From positions 434,001 through 498,000 of the forward strand of contig JAMZAV010000162.1 of assembly GCA_024449915.1 (NCBI GenBank): 64,000 nt of DNA, read 5' to 3'. Both the position numbers and the translations under genes were made by a program. The notes below the pieces were generated by a model. The model saw only the letters and a list, made by a program, of their open reading frames with translations, had not been told where the DNA came from and ran no database searches. Source of the DNA: Sweltsa coloradensis (taxonomy: Eukaryota > Arthropoda > Insecta > Plecoptera > Chloroperlidae). Below, piece after piece: positions 22,262-33,124 of this stretch. Positions within the stretch are counted from its first letter, which is position 1. Each line of letters opens with the position of its first letter.

Positions 22262-22545
22262 GATTTACTTCTTGCGTGGCCCTACCACAGGTTTGGTTAT
22301 GTGTTGTGAGTTTTGTTTGCATATAGTTAGCTGATTTTTAGTAGCCACCATCCGCCTGATGAGTCCCAGAAGGACGAAACGCGTCGTGGATTAAGGTAAC
22401 AAACAACTTTAAATTAGCTGCAGTTGTCATCAGCAGGTGAAAAGTTTTGTCGCCCCCAGCCCTTCAGGCTGGGTTTTATGTTCTTTATGTTCTCTATGCT
22501 TTCCCAACCTGTCAACCCTTCGCCAATCATACTAAACTAGCCGAT
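22262..22545 (+). mobile_element. Hammerhead-ribozyme repeat unit (copy 1)
   Basis: A roughly 280-bp repeat that recurs around 48 and 49 kb. Order: TTGCGTGGCCCTACCACAGG, then TGTGAGTTTTGTTTGCAT, the 42-nt hammerhead motif, then GCTGCAGTTGTCATCAGCAG, the hairpin CAGCCCTTCAGGCTGGG, then CCCAACCTGTCAACCCTTC and CTAGCCGATTGGCC. No ORF is present. Hammerheads in a repeat of this size are known in Penelope-like element terminal repeats and in small hammerhead retroposons; this could be either. Confidence 0.75.
22350..22391 (+). ncRNA. Type I hammerhead ribozyme, minimal stem III (copy 1)
   Basis: The conserved core is complete: CTGATGA (22356-22362) and GAAA (22376-22379). Stem I pairs ATCCGC with GTGGAT across the motif ends. 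Stem II pairs GTCC with GGAC around loop CAGAA. Stem III is only AC/GT with a GC loop, leaving the cleavage triplet GTC. The predicted self-cleavage is after C22385. Such short stem III forms are known to act best as dimers. Confidence 0.85.
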
Positions 22546-22857
22546 TGGCCTTTTCCTAATCGTAACAGTTTAAAATTGTATGATAGACTGGAAGTTGGAT
22601 GGTGTAGGCTTATCATTCCAAATATAAGTAAAATAATGAACTATGAAGTTTTGCTTTAATGTGACAGAAATATGGGTATACAAGTAGATATCATCTCAAA
22701 GTTGAAGTGCATATTCAGAGTAATTTCCTATCCAGTCGGAAGGAGCATGAATCGGAAGCACTTAATTTTTCGTACCGCATTTCAAACACAATGTGTGCCT
22801 CTTTTTTGCATTTGTCTCTTAGAACTATGTAGGCCTACATGCTTTTTCATTAAAGGC

Positions 22858-23360
22858 AGATCCACACAAAAAACATAACATGTTAACATAAGGTTTTAAC
22901 GCGTAGTGTGTGAACGCGCCGGTAGCCGGTACACACAAACATAAGCAGGCACAAAGAATTTATGCCGAGAAATGTTACTCGTCTTCTAAGTTCTTTGCAG
23001 TGTCCGTTTCGTTTCGTTCGTTAATTATAGAAGGATTTGAAGGTTATCCATAGACTTATAATTTTTCCAATCGATGGTTATAATTATGCAAAATGCTCGA
23101 AGTCCTGCCAACTTTATATATTTACTACGGAGGCCTTTCACAGTAAGGTAGTTGCTAGTTTGATGACTCAACGTTTTTGTACGTTGTGATAAGGTTTTGT
23201 CGTCTTGAAAATTGTTCCACTTTCTTACGCATTAAAACTGTGTCTTATGCGCTTAAACTAGTGCATTTGTGTGAATGCCAGTACTTGTTTCCTATGTTCC
23301 AACATTAAGACTACGCGTTAAAACCTTATGTTTACGTGTTACGTTTTTGTGTGAATAGAT
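22858..23360. mobile_element. Inverted-repeat element (AACGCGTAGT family)
   Basis: The left arm has CCACACAAAAAACATAACA and ACATAAGGTTTTAACGCGTAGT; the right arm has ACTACGCGTTAAAACCTTATG and GTTACGTTTTTGTGTGAA. The terminal inverted repeats are about 50 bp with a few mismatches. The interior has no ORF of note. Confidence 0.6.
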
Positions 23361-23863
23361 TAGGTAGTAGTCAATCCCAGGCCTACTAGGCATACAAATT
23401 AAGCAGAATTATTGTAATGTGCATATTCCATTAAATTTCAGTACTAGAGACTACACAATGAGATTTTTATAGCCTACACAAGGTAGTCTATGATGAATGT
23501 GCAAGTTTTTATGGGCCTATTGCAATAGACCTATAGTACCAGTAAAGTGGGCTATTACTAGCATGAATGGTCTATTGACCTACCGTTATTTAAGAAATAG
23601 TCGAGGCTTACAACATCTATGCCTATAGGCCTACCTAAAAACTATAAATAAACCCTATATCTTAATATGCACAGCATTTAAAACATAGGACTAAATGCTT
23701 TGCAACCTTAAACACAATATTGACAAACGCCTTTATTGAGCAACAACTTGTCATACACGGCCTAAATAAATTGGATTGACTTGAACTTGAACCAGTAGGC
23801 CTACCTACTACACACAAGATTTAGAAGAGAAAATAATCTTGAGGTAGGCCTACCGGGTACCTA

Positions 23864-24480
23864 AAGGTGGATTCATGACATTGCGTTGCGATTTTGCGAG
23901 ATATTGCTTTGTTCTGCATGTAGTTCACGACCTTGCGGAGAAAAAACGCATCCACTGCCTGTGCACACTTTGTGTCGGGGCTGTTTTATTATTTTATGTT
24001 GTTGTCAGGGTCCACTAGATACCTTACAGCTGCTAGCTTAGCATAAGTATCTAGTGGACCCTACTTGTTGTTAGTTAAATCGCAGGCCATTGTTTCCTTC
24101 ATAGTGACAGCACAAAAGAGAAGTGTGTGTTATTCCCAACCGAGTAGGAATGGGTTTATAATTGTCAAATTTAATACACAATAGATACGCTCAGGTCTCT
24201 AAGAGCTAGGCTCTTAATATGGGTAGGTTTCTTTTACCCATACTATTATTATAAGTTTGAGATAGTTAATAATATGCTTGTGTTTATGTCAGGAGCTGGC
24301 TTGCACTGCGAATTAGATAATCATGTCAAAATATGAAATAGGAAGCCTTGACTTGCGTGCGTTGAAAGTTGACCAAATTTTGCGTTGAGTTGCGATATCA
24401 CACGTAGCTGGTGCCTGATTGGTCCAAGAAAATCGCAACGCAACGCATCGCATCGCAACGCAATGTCATGAATCCACCTT
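23864..24480. mobile_element. DNA transposon-like element with perfect terminal inverted repeats and TA duplication
   Basis: The ends begin AAGGTGGATTCATGACATTG and are exact inverse copies over about 30 bp. TA flanks both sides (23862-23863, 24481-24482), as for Tc1/mariner-type insertions. It is non-coding at 617 bp. A 56-nt hairpin lies inside it. Confidence 0.7.
24007..24062. repeat. Hairpin with 16-bp perfect stem
   Basis: AGGGTCCACTAGATAC (24007-24022) pairs perfectly with GTATCTAGTGGACCCT (24047-24062) around a 24-nt loop. It is nested in the element at 23864-24480 and may be a tiny secondary insertion. Confidence 0.65.
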
Positions 24481-24482
24481 TA

Positions 24483-25140
24483 GTTATTGATTAAAATAAT
24501 GTCAACATTTGTTTCATAACTTGTCAAGGTGCTTTGTTCAAAAGTATAGGGACCTAGGCTTAGAAAAATTAGGAGTAGGGCCTAATTTTGTCCTGGATGG
24601 GTACATACACAAAAATAAGTTTCTTAGAGTTTTAAAAGTGTCAATATGAAAGCCAGGCCTACCTAGTCTTTTGATGAGTAGAAGGTAGGCCCTACTAGTG
24701 AGTGGGTTAGACCAAGCTAAGCAAAAATGATCTAAAATTTGGGTTTTAAATGTTGTGCACCCATCCTCGACATAGGCCTACCATAACTAGGTAGGTACCA
24801 ACAAGGTAGGTACCCTATAGGGCTACACATTTTACCTTGAGCTAAGTTAGGCTTGCATAAGAAAGGTTGGTTATTAATTAATTTAATAGGGATGCCATTG
24901 GGTAATAAAATACGGAATGCGGGGGTTTACCCAAATCCACCATAGTTTAAATGGTGCAATTTCACTAGTCCTACTACCGGTACAACAATGAAATTGAACT
25001 GAAGGATCACTTTATAGGATATATCCAACAATTGAAGGAGGAATTGACTGGGAAATACGGGAGAGTTGGCAACCCTATTGTTGTATTAGCCTGTTTAAAA
25101 AATGTTGTTCCATTTTTTAAATGTTGCCAAAGAAGATTCC
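24483..25140. other. Intergenic sequence, AGGCCTA-rich
   Basis: No gene is seen. Several GTAGGCCTA words and short inverted pieces are present, but no element has clear ends. Confidence 0.3.
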
Positions 25141-25444
25141 TATAGATCTACCAACACCACAAAAGCCCTGGCCAAAACGGACGAGTCCAAGTTGTCTCGA
25201 ATGCAGGCGATGAGCGCATACGCGCGTACCGCGAGCGATCGGCGGAGAAAACTGAAGGTGCTGGGGCGGCGAGGTCATATAGCTCCCGCCGTATGCCGTA
25301 AGAAGATGATTCCTCACGGCTGCCAGCTAGAACTGAGCCGTACGGCGCCCGTATCTACGGAGCTTCCCTAAAACCGAGAATAAACTTGGCCCGGAGGCGC
25401 GCACATGTAATGGCGCGGGCCACAGTGGTCTTGGTAGATCTATA
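25141..25444. mobile_element. GC-rich inverted-repeat element
   Basis: TATAGATCTACCAACACCAC at the left and its near-complement at the right (GTGGTCTTGGTAGATCTATA) bound 304 bp. The interior is markedly GC- and CpG-rich (CGCGCGTACCGCGAGCGATC) compared with its surroundings. Open frames on both strands reflect the composition; I see no domain. Confidence 0.5.
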
Positions 25445-25761
25445 CCAGGTATGGTTTTGGGTAGGTCTACCTATTATTCAGATTCGGGTAACCAGAGTAC
25501 CCGGATAGGCCTACCGAATATCATTCATTCCTACTACCTAGTAATTAAAAGATGCTCTAAAACAGCCCGGCAACAAAAACTGTAACTACTACAACAGGAA
25601 CTGAAACTGTAACAAGAAGACTACGATGCACAATAAATAAATATTTCCCAATAGCCTAAATAGGCTAAATGGCAGGCCTTGCAAACAAAACAATTTGACC
25701 TTGCTGTCAAATCCTCAATTCAGATTGGTTCTGGTTATCTCTGGTATCTGGAAGATAAATC

Positions 25762-25993
25762 GAAACTTTTTCGGTTGGTATGGACCGGTTTCACAAAACT
25801 ACTTGCGTTAGGTTAGCCGAACTTTCAGCTGGTTACCCTGCGCCGCGCTAGTTCTAGGATATAATTGATAAGAGCGCACGCGAAATCCTTTTCGTTACAA
25901 AACTACTTAGCCCTACCGGTAATTGCTTTTCAGTGTTTTTATTGAAAAAAAAAAACTGTTAAAAAACCGGTCCATACCAACCGAAAAAGTACC
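25762..25993. mobile_element. hAT-like MITE (ACTTTTTCGG family)
   Basis: The inverted ends contain ACTTTTTCGGTTGGTATGGA and match over about 27 bp. GATAAATC occurs on both sides (25754-25761, 25994-26001), an exact 8-bp duplication. Its interior (GGTTAGCCGAACTTTC, CTAGTTCTAGGATATAATTG) is also found, in reverse and split by a 2.65-kb insertion, at 28715-28747 and 31400-31460. Confidence 0.75.
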
Positions 25994-26001
25994 GATAAAT
26001 C

Positions 26002-26524
26002 TTTGTAACATCACAGTTACCAGCAGGGCCTACCTACAGTTACATGGATTGTTAAGTCTCTGGCATTGGGAATATTATTGGGCATGGCGACAAAGATTCA
26101 TGTGAAAACGAATGATATTATTATTCATGACATAGCTTCACATGAAAACAATGTTATCGTTACAGTTCCTATTAAGGCTACAATTATCGTGTAGAACGTC
26201 CTTAACAATATGTACCGCAGATGAATATCATCTTGCTCCAGAGAGGCCTTGTAAACATTTCTGCAGATTAAAAAATGGAAACTTGCCTAATTAGGCCTAG
26301 GCCTACCAAGCTCTAGAATGTTTTGGATAGGGCCCTACATCAAATATCTTCAATTTTTTAATTCAAATTTGGGCAACCTTAATTTAATATTTTTTGGTGG
26401 GAGCTCGTGGCAAACGTCTACGGTACTTTAATCAAAAGGCTACGAAGGCTTCCATTTTTCTGTAGCAAATGATCACGATCAAACTAGGCAAGCCTATCTA
26501 GCAAAGGCCTAACCTATTTAGTGT
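26002..26524 (-). other. 3' flank of WDR82
   Basis: Downstream of the WDR82 stop on the minus strand. An ATTAAA hexamer at 26383-26388 (minus strand) could serve as polyadenylation signal. No other gene is seen. Confidence 0.35.
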
Positions 26525-27472
26525 TTATCCACTATCGTCTGCTGTTGGAAGCCAAAATGCCATATTTGTGCATGCTGATGCCATCATCATATACTTGGGG
26601 TTGAACTGCACACATTGCACTGGTGCAGGGTGGTCAGCATTTAAAACGCAGACTTTGTAACCCGTATCAGCATTCCAAACATGAACCCTTCCATCTGTAG
26701 ACCCGCTGAACACAAACTGAGAGTCTGGACTATATGAAGCTTCAATAGGAATCCCCTTGTTGTTGAGGTGTCCAGTGAACGTCTGCAATGGTGTCCCATG
26801 AAATGCGTCAATGAGTCTGATAATAGATCCATTAGTCGATATTAAGATAGTCTTCCCATCACGACTAAACTTCAAACCAGTCCAATCACACTCTTTCTCT
26901 TGAGTTAATTTGAAAGTGACAAACGGACCCTTGTCAAATGACCTTAAATCATAGAGTTTAATACTGTCAGAGTTTACACCAGCAGCAAAAATAAGACCCT
27001 CGGGGTCATAGGCTGCAACAGGCCGACCAGACAAATGCATCAAGCCTTGGCAATTTGGAGATCGCAAGTCCCACAATCGAAGGGTTTTGTCTAAGGAACC
27101 CGACAAAAATGTGTCTTCAACAGGGGATATACAAAGAGACACAACTTTTTTGTTGTGGCCCGGAAAATACCGAATGTATTTATTGTCATGGAGTGACAAG
27201 TACCGTATAGTATCGTCAACTTTTGTGGAACTATGGATAGCGGTGTTCTTGGCATGGGTAAAGTGTATAAGATCAACTCCGTACTTTTTGCTGTTCACTG
27301 TTCGCATTTGAGTCCCTTTTTCACAGTCGTAGATCACAATTTGATCATCTTCGCTACAGGAAATCAACATGTCTCCACTAGGTGAAAAGTCAATGCTGTT
27401 AATTTTGTCCGAGTTTTCCCTGAACACTTTGGCCACTTTAAAACTTCTAACGACATGATCTACTAGCTTCAT
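26525..27472 (-). CDS. WDR82: WD repeat-containing protein 82 (Swd2 homologue), intronless
   Basis: A single 315-codon frame encodes a complete WD40 propeller very close in length and sequence to animal WDR82. It starts [20 protein letters not shown]; the family core includes [27 protein letters not shown] and [20 protein letters not shown], and the end is NMAFWLP. WDR82 is the subunit of SET1 histone H3K4 methyltransferase complexes that contacts Ser5-phosphorylated Pol II, and it is also part of the PNUTS-PP1 phosphatase complex; both act in the nucleus. The repeats lie roughly at residues 20-60, 60-95, 100-140, 140-180, 185-230, 235-275 and 280-310. No stops, frameshifts or lost motif residues are seen. 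There is no intron, whereas vertebrate genes have several, so it is either a natural intronless gene or a retrocopy. I saw no poly(A) tract at its 3' side. Confidence 0.93.
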   Translation of the reverse strand: MKLVDHVVRSFKVAKVFRENSDKINSIDFSPSGDMLISCSEDDQIVIYDCEKGTQMRTVNSKKYGVDLIHFTHAKNTAIHSSTKVDDTIRYLSLHDNKYIRYFPGHNKKVVSLCISPVEDTFLSGSLDKTLRLWDLRSPNCQGLMHLSGRPVAAYDPEGLIFAAGVNSDSIKLYDLRSFDKGPFVTFKLTQEKECDWTGLKFSRDGKTILISTNGSIIRLIDAFHGTPLQTFTGHLNNKGIPIEASYSPDSQFVFSGSTDGRVHVWNADTGYKVCVLNADHPAPVQCVQFNPKYMMMASACTNMAFWLPTADDSG

Positions 27473-28514
27473 TGTTGAAGGGTGCTCTAGACTAGGCCTA
27501 GGAATTATATGAGTTCCTCGATTCGTGTTATCCTAGGACTTAGATAGGCCCTACACTCTAGGCCTACTTGCTAGGCCCTAGAAAGTCACAAAGAACGAGA
27601 CTGCGATATCAAGGACCTAGGTCTCGTAAATGCCCGACCTACGAGGCCATTACTCTCGGCCTGATTGTTAATAACAACGAAATTTAGCTTATTGCACAAA
27701 CAACCCCATGCACGAATTATACTAGGCTACTAGATGAAAAGTCTGCAAAAGCTGTTCTTTCTACTGAAAAGTGGTGATAACGCTTTTGGCTTTGCCATAC
27801 AATACACATATACAAGAGACGCTTTATATTACAGAAAACAAGGAATGCAAAAACACACAAGTCAACCAATCACATTCATGTTGTTGTTGTTGTTATTATA
27901 TGTTAATTGATTTATTATTTACTAAGTTCAATGTTTGAATGTTTAAGTCAAACATAATTGATAAATAATGATCCATGAACTTAATATCGTTTGCACAATT
28001 TGCGGGAGAGAATAAAATTAATTGATATTTAACATCTAAAATTCATAGATATCTTATGCTAAAATTTTAGAATCACTGCCACCTAGATGAGTTGGCACAA
28101 GTAGACTATCCGTTCACATCTTGGATGATTCTCGTTTGGTTTGTTTCTGAAATTTCAAAACAAAAACATTCATACCGCCGGCAGCAAGACGTCAGTGCCG
28201 TCAGTGCATGCGTGCAGGAAGGGGAACAGCCGAACAGGACGATATTATTATCTTCATGCAGTGGCAGGGCAGTCGTCAAATTGACATGTGATAACATGTC
28301 AGGTAGGCAGGCTATCTTATAATTTATTAGCTTGGGTTCAATTCAATTCAATTTTCAATTAGGCCCCTAGGCCCTACCTAGCCCAGCAACAACGTTACTA
28401 GGGCTAGGCTAGGCCCTAGGTGGTAGGCCCATGCCTAGCCTAGCCCTAGGCTATCCTAGTCAATATTCCCGACAAAAAGCCTCGAGGTAATTATGCAGTA
28501 GGCCTAGGCACCGC
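27473..28514. other. WDR82 upstream region
   Basis: The region holds the presumed WDR82 promoter. Around 28100-28320 a less AT-rich segment ends in ATGTCAG|GTAGGC, which could be a first exon and donor of a divergent plus-strand transcript. No domain supports it. From 28350 the sequence becomes rich in CCTAGG and AGGCCT words. Confidence 0.3.
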
Positions 28515-29325
28515 TGCACCTAAAAGTAGGTTGGGGGGTGGGGGCGCGAAGCGTCGTTGGGGTGGGCCAAACCTTTGTGTATCCAATCCCTTCAATGGCC
28601 AAACTGACCACGGCAACAAAAAGCTTCACGCCCCCCCCCCCACTAACCCACATTGGTACTTCTTCGGCTAGGGGAGTCCAACTTTTATAGGGCTATACAC
28701 TGTAGGCCCTAACGGAAAGGATTTCGGGTGCGCTCTTATCGATTATAGGGTCATGTGGGGTATTGATGAGACAGCAAAAAAGTGGGGCTAATGTGAGACA
28801 GGTCCTAAACACCCTGATAACAATGCCAAATTTAAATTTAGGCTACAGCATTGTAAAATGTTGTGCAACTCATCTACTTTCATACCTAGTAATTTTATTT
28901 AAAACTCCATCAATATGTATGCATAATAAAAAATCGAAAGTAAAATGTTAGATTTTCCATTGAAAAAACTTTTGCAAATTACTTGAAATCTTTTGTTGTG
29001 GAATCATTAGTAGCCAGTAAGTTGGTACCCATGTCATAGATTTGTTATAAAAGGATACCAACTGTACATTTTGTAAAAGAAAAAAAGAAAAAATCTCTCA
29101 AGAAGGGGTATCTAGAAGGCAGACTTAAAGTCAAGGGGCTAAAGTGAGACACCACCTGGGGCTAAGGTGAGACACTTGGGGGCTAAAATGAGACATCACA
29201 TGGAGCCTAAAAGAAAAAAAACATGAAGAAAAATGAGATAGGCCTATATCAACAAATATCAGTGTTGCCGATCATGTGATTGTGTGTTATGAAGACGAGT
29301 ACTTTCCAGGCATCGGATCCTTAAA

Positions 29326-30191
29326 GGGTACACACAACTACGTCACGCATCCCGCTTTGAGCCCAACTGATGGACAAGCAACCATCGGTTCGCAAGTGGA
29401 CGCCTGCTGAACGTCGCACAACTTATCACGCTCCAACTTTTATCCTGTTAATTTTTGGGGAAAAACTTAAGAGGAATAATATTATTTCGATGTAGGCTAC
29501 ATAGGCCTACGCCTACTCAAATAAAATTTAAGACTTTTACTTGTTACTTATAAAATTAAATTAAAACAAGTTCAATTGACAAAAACCTAGTGATCGGATT
29601 TCGACAAGACCTCTTTTAAAATATGAATTGGACTGTTTAAACAAGAAATAAATAAACTTTCTAGATAGAAAGTGCACAGAACGAAAATTTATAGCATAGG
29701 GTAATATGCATGGTAAGTGTTTTCATCTAAAATACGCACTTTTGACGCACAGATGAGCCGTGAAAAACTGCACACTATACTGTAAAATTTTGTTCTGTGC
29801 TTTTTCTACCGAGAAAGTTTAATTATTTCTTGTCTAGTTAGTTAGATGCATATTTAGAGAGAATTCTTTTTGAAATCCGATCAGTAGTTTTGTGTCAATT
29901 GAAGTTGAAAAGACTTAAGTTGTTGATCATTTTGTCATTTATAATGCGTACATTGTTATAACAAGCTAACAGTTCTGTAAAAAAATCGAAATAATCGCTA
30001 TTAGAAGAAATGATATGTTTGCTAAATATTATTCCTCTTATGTTTTGTCCAAATAATGAATAGCATAAAAGTTAGAGCGTGATATTTGTTGAGCCGTTCA
30101 TCAGGCGTCAACTTGCGAAATGAGGATGCTTGTCCATCAGTAAGATCCGCGGCCACTTGCCGCCGAGCTGTGACGTCACGTGTGTGTTCCC
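29326..30191. mobile_element. Foldback element FB1 (copy 3)
   Basis: Very similar to 3268-4191, with the same termini and the same arm sequences (CGGTTCGCAAGTGGACGCCT; TCAGGCGTCAACTTGCGAAA). It lies inside the 2.65-kb element. Confidence 0.75.
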
Positions 30192-30317
30192 TATAGGCCT
30201 ACAGCATTAGGATCATGGCTATAAGTGGTCAGAGCTGGAAGTGGCCTGATAAAAAGGACATACAGTACCTACTTACATACGAGATTGAAGACATAAAAAA
30301 ATGATTATTGATCCACC

Positions 30318-30746
30318 CAGGCATGTAGGAAAGTTTTGAAAGTTGGGGAGGGGGGGCAAATTCATTAGCAAATTTTGTGGGCGAAAGCTGGGGCCTGGGG
30401 CAAAGCCCCAACCGCTGTAGGTGATTTTTTTTCATCATACCACAGTTATTTCGTCATGTTTTAACTGCACTTGGACTCTGTAAACGTTTTACAGCAACTA
30501 CCTGCGATCTAAAAACTCAAAAAATGAACGTGAAGTGGCCCATTTTAGTTTACCTAACTAAATTTCAACCTAATTTTGTATGTAATGACAAAGCTTACAG
30601 ACAAACATATTAATTGTTTCACCAAGGTGCATATTTACTACAGAAATTCTGGAATTAATATTTAACTCGCATTAGTTTTGCCCCTCTGGGCCAAATTTGG
30701 GGGGGGGGCATAGCCCTCCCCCTACCCCCACTTTCCTATGCCACTG
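30318..30746. mobile_element. hAT-like MITE, 429 bp
   Basis: The left end is CAGGCATGTAGGAAAG and the right end CTTTCCTATGCCACTG, inverted. The flanks GATCCACC (30310-30317) and GATTCACC (30747-30754) differ at one base, fitting an aged 8-bp duplication. Confidence 0.65.
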
Positions 30747-31560
30747 GATTCACCTACCCTACTCAAGACAAGAGGGGTTTGTACTATTCCAGAAATTGCA
30801 AAGTTTTGCAAGCAAGGAAAATAAGATTTCTAATGTAAAACGATAACTTTTCTTTAAACGGGCCGTATAATACCCAGTTGTCCGATTACAATGCCCAAGC
30901 ACTTATTTTTTTCTACTAACTACAAGGAAAATTTTGGTATGCATCATTGTTGCATACATTTTTGTCATGTATTAAAAAAAATCCATCTTTATATGTGTTA
31001 AAAGTAAGCATTACAAAATCATGTTGTTTTAGTTGCTTAACGAAGGAAAAATGAAGATAAATTCATAAAACAAAAATTGTACACGTCTCAGAAATAACTA
31101 CTATGTCTTATTCTAGCCCCACCTAAATCACTTTCCCAGCCCATATGCTGTTTAAATGCGTGTCTCATTTTAGCCCCATGGGTGTCTCACTATAGCCCCA
31201 ATTGCTGGGGCTAATATGAGACACATATTTTTCCATTTTCTGGAAAATTCATGGTCATTTTCCACAGTTGCCATGCAGAAATAGTAACCTCAAGACAGTT
31301 AAATGTTGAATAATGCATTTATAGTACAAAAAAAATGTTTTAAACTATACGAAAAAGGTAAAGTAATGTTTTCTGTCTCATCTATACCCCACTTGACCCT
31401 ATCCTAGAACTAGCGCGGCGTACTGTAGCCAGCGGAAAGTTCGGCTAACCTAACGAAAGTACACCTTTAACATAAGTAAACAAGGCAATATAGCAGTGTA
31501 AACAAGGTGTAAAAAAGTTGGACCCCCCTAGCCGAAGAAGTGCCCCTACTTTTAGGTAAA

Positions 31561-33124
31561 ATTAGTCTTTTTAATTGTGTTTTTTATGTGTGGCGGTATA
31601 CTGCATATTTACCAGCCTCGATCCCAGGATGTTATAGCCTAGGCTAGCCTAGATCTGCCCTCTCAATGGAGGGCTAGGCTAGGCCTAGGCCACGATCTCG
31701 AAAATAGGACCTAGGCGGGCCTATAAATGCCTATAGGCCTAGCCAGGCCTATTATAAGGTTCCCCGTGTATAATTGAAACGTTGGACGTAGAAAATCGCA
31801 AATTAACTCTTACGTTGGATGCTTCCTATTGGTCGGGTTCTCAACGTAGGCCTCAACGATGTATACAATACAGCATAGGCCTAGATCTAGGGCGACGGTC
31901 GTCGCCCGGCAGTCAAGCGCATGCGACTGCTTAGGCGACACGAACTCCAGCCCTATATACAGCTTCGAGAGTTGGGGGGTTTTTAGCTATCTGCACACGC
32001 CGCCCCGAAAGAGTTACAATCTTGAAACTCGGTATATGACCTGGTATGTGGTCCATGACATACCAAAAAAAAAATCAACCCGATCCGACAACTCGTTCTG
32101 TGTTAAAAAAGGCTCTCAACATCGACAAATTCCTTTCGGCTGGCTGGTGGTTAAGTGGGTGGGTGGGTGGGTGGCTAGGAGTTCTCTGCGGAGATTAATT
32201 TAGCCTACAGAGAAAACGGTAAATCTTAGAACTATGAAACTTGGACCACACTTAGATGTACTTCAGACGCAGTGACATTTGCTTTCAAAACCAAAATCGG
32301 GTAACAGGGACCGGAGAAAATCAAAATTTGGATGATAATCAAAACGCGTAATTACCAAGACGTGGTAATTTGTACAAACTTGAAATTAAACATGCTATTA
32401 ACCATTATAAATATCTTGCGTCCAAAACACAAGGGGCTAAATTTGGGGATGACCATGGGCCCAAAAATGACAAAAAACATATCTGAACTTTAAGAAATGA
32501 ATCATTCAAAGAAAACGCTACAACTGAGATGTTTCAAACGTGGAATACATTTTGATATCTCTCATTCTTTATCACTAGAATATGGAAAGCAAAATTGGGT
32601 AACGGGTACCGGAGAAAATAAAAATTATCAAAAGTAGGTATAATTCCGTATACTCTTATGAATAATACGCTATACTGAGAAAACGGTTCATCTTAGAACT
32701 TTGAAACTTGGGCCACACTCAGATGTACCTCATATAACCAAAACCAGGCAATTGGGACCGGGGAAAATCAAAATCTAAATCAAAACGCGTAATTACTCAG
32801 GCGTAGTAATTTGTACAAGCTTGAAAATTAAACATGCTCTTAACCATTATAAATAATCTATTGCTTATGCTAGTGCGTTGGTCTTGTGGTTGGCGTATCT
32901 GCGTCCAATGCAGAAGGGTCAGGGTGCGATGCCCGCGAAAGGCAGGAGCTTTTTAACTGCTGATTTGGACTTAAGTCTATCAGTTCTTGTCTTAGGAGTT
33001 TGTAAACGGTGACTTTGGAGCTGTCCTAGCAAAATCAAAACGCGTAATTACTCAGGCGTAGTAATTTGTACAAGCTTGAAATTAAACATGCTCTTAACCG
33101 TAATAAATATCTAGTGCTTATACT
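31561..33124. repeat. Degenerate tandem units with embedded SINE head
   Basis: Two diverged units (32210-32410 and 32660-32870) share GAGAAAACGG, GAAACTTGG.CCACACT, AACGCGTAATTAC and TTAAACATGCT. A 255-bp duplication spans 32781-33035 and continues from 33036; it includes the tRNA-like head and part of the body of SINE S1 (about 32875-33030). 31561-32200 has no recognised content. Confidence 0.55.

Larger units (their letters stand above)
28748..31399. mobile_element. DNA transposon-like element with TA duplication, 2.65 kb
   Basis: The ends GGGTCATGTGGGGTATTGAT and, inverted, GGGTCAAGTGGGGTATAGAT are flanked by TA on both sides. The flanks rejoin into sequence found intact in the element at 25762-25993, which gives the empty site. 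Subterminal regions repeat the word GGGGCTAAxxTGAGACA at least seven times in both orientations (28785, 29135-29205, 31160-31220). No transposase is recognisable. A foldback and a hAT-like element are nested in it. Confidence 0.7.
28515..31560. mobile_element. Nest of DNA elements (outer boundaries)
   Basis: CACCTAAAAGTAGG on the left (about 28517) is mirrored by CCTACTTTTAGGT on the right (31546-31556). Inside are TACTTCTTCGGCTAGGGG (28658) and its inverse (31528-31541), marking an older element related to that at 7189. A small C-run/G-run MITE (about 28527-28650) was inserted between these two layers on the left. The inner 28748-31399 element was inserted later. Confidence 0.5.

Noticed and set aside
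25102..25371. 89-codon plus frame and 66-codon minus frame as genes
   Set aside because: Both lie in a GC-rich inverted-repeat element where stops are rare by composition; no domain is visible.
28092..28322. 76-codon frame upstream of WDR82 as a gene
   Set aside because: No recognisable domain; a possible first exon and donor at 28294-28303 cannot be linked to any downstream exon.
31859..32203. 114-codon plus frame
   Set aside because: Low-complexity C terminus (VVKWVGGWVA from a GTGGGTGG repeat) and no domain.
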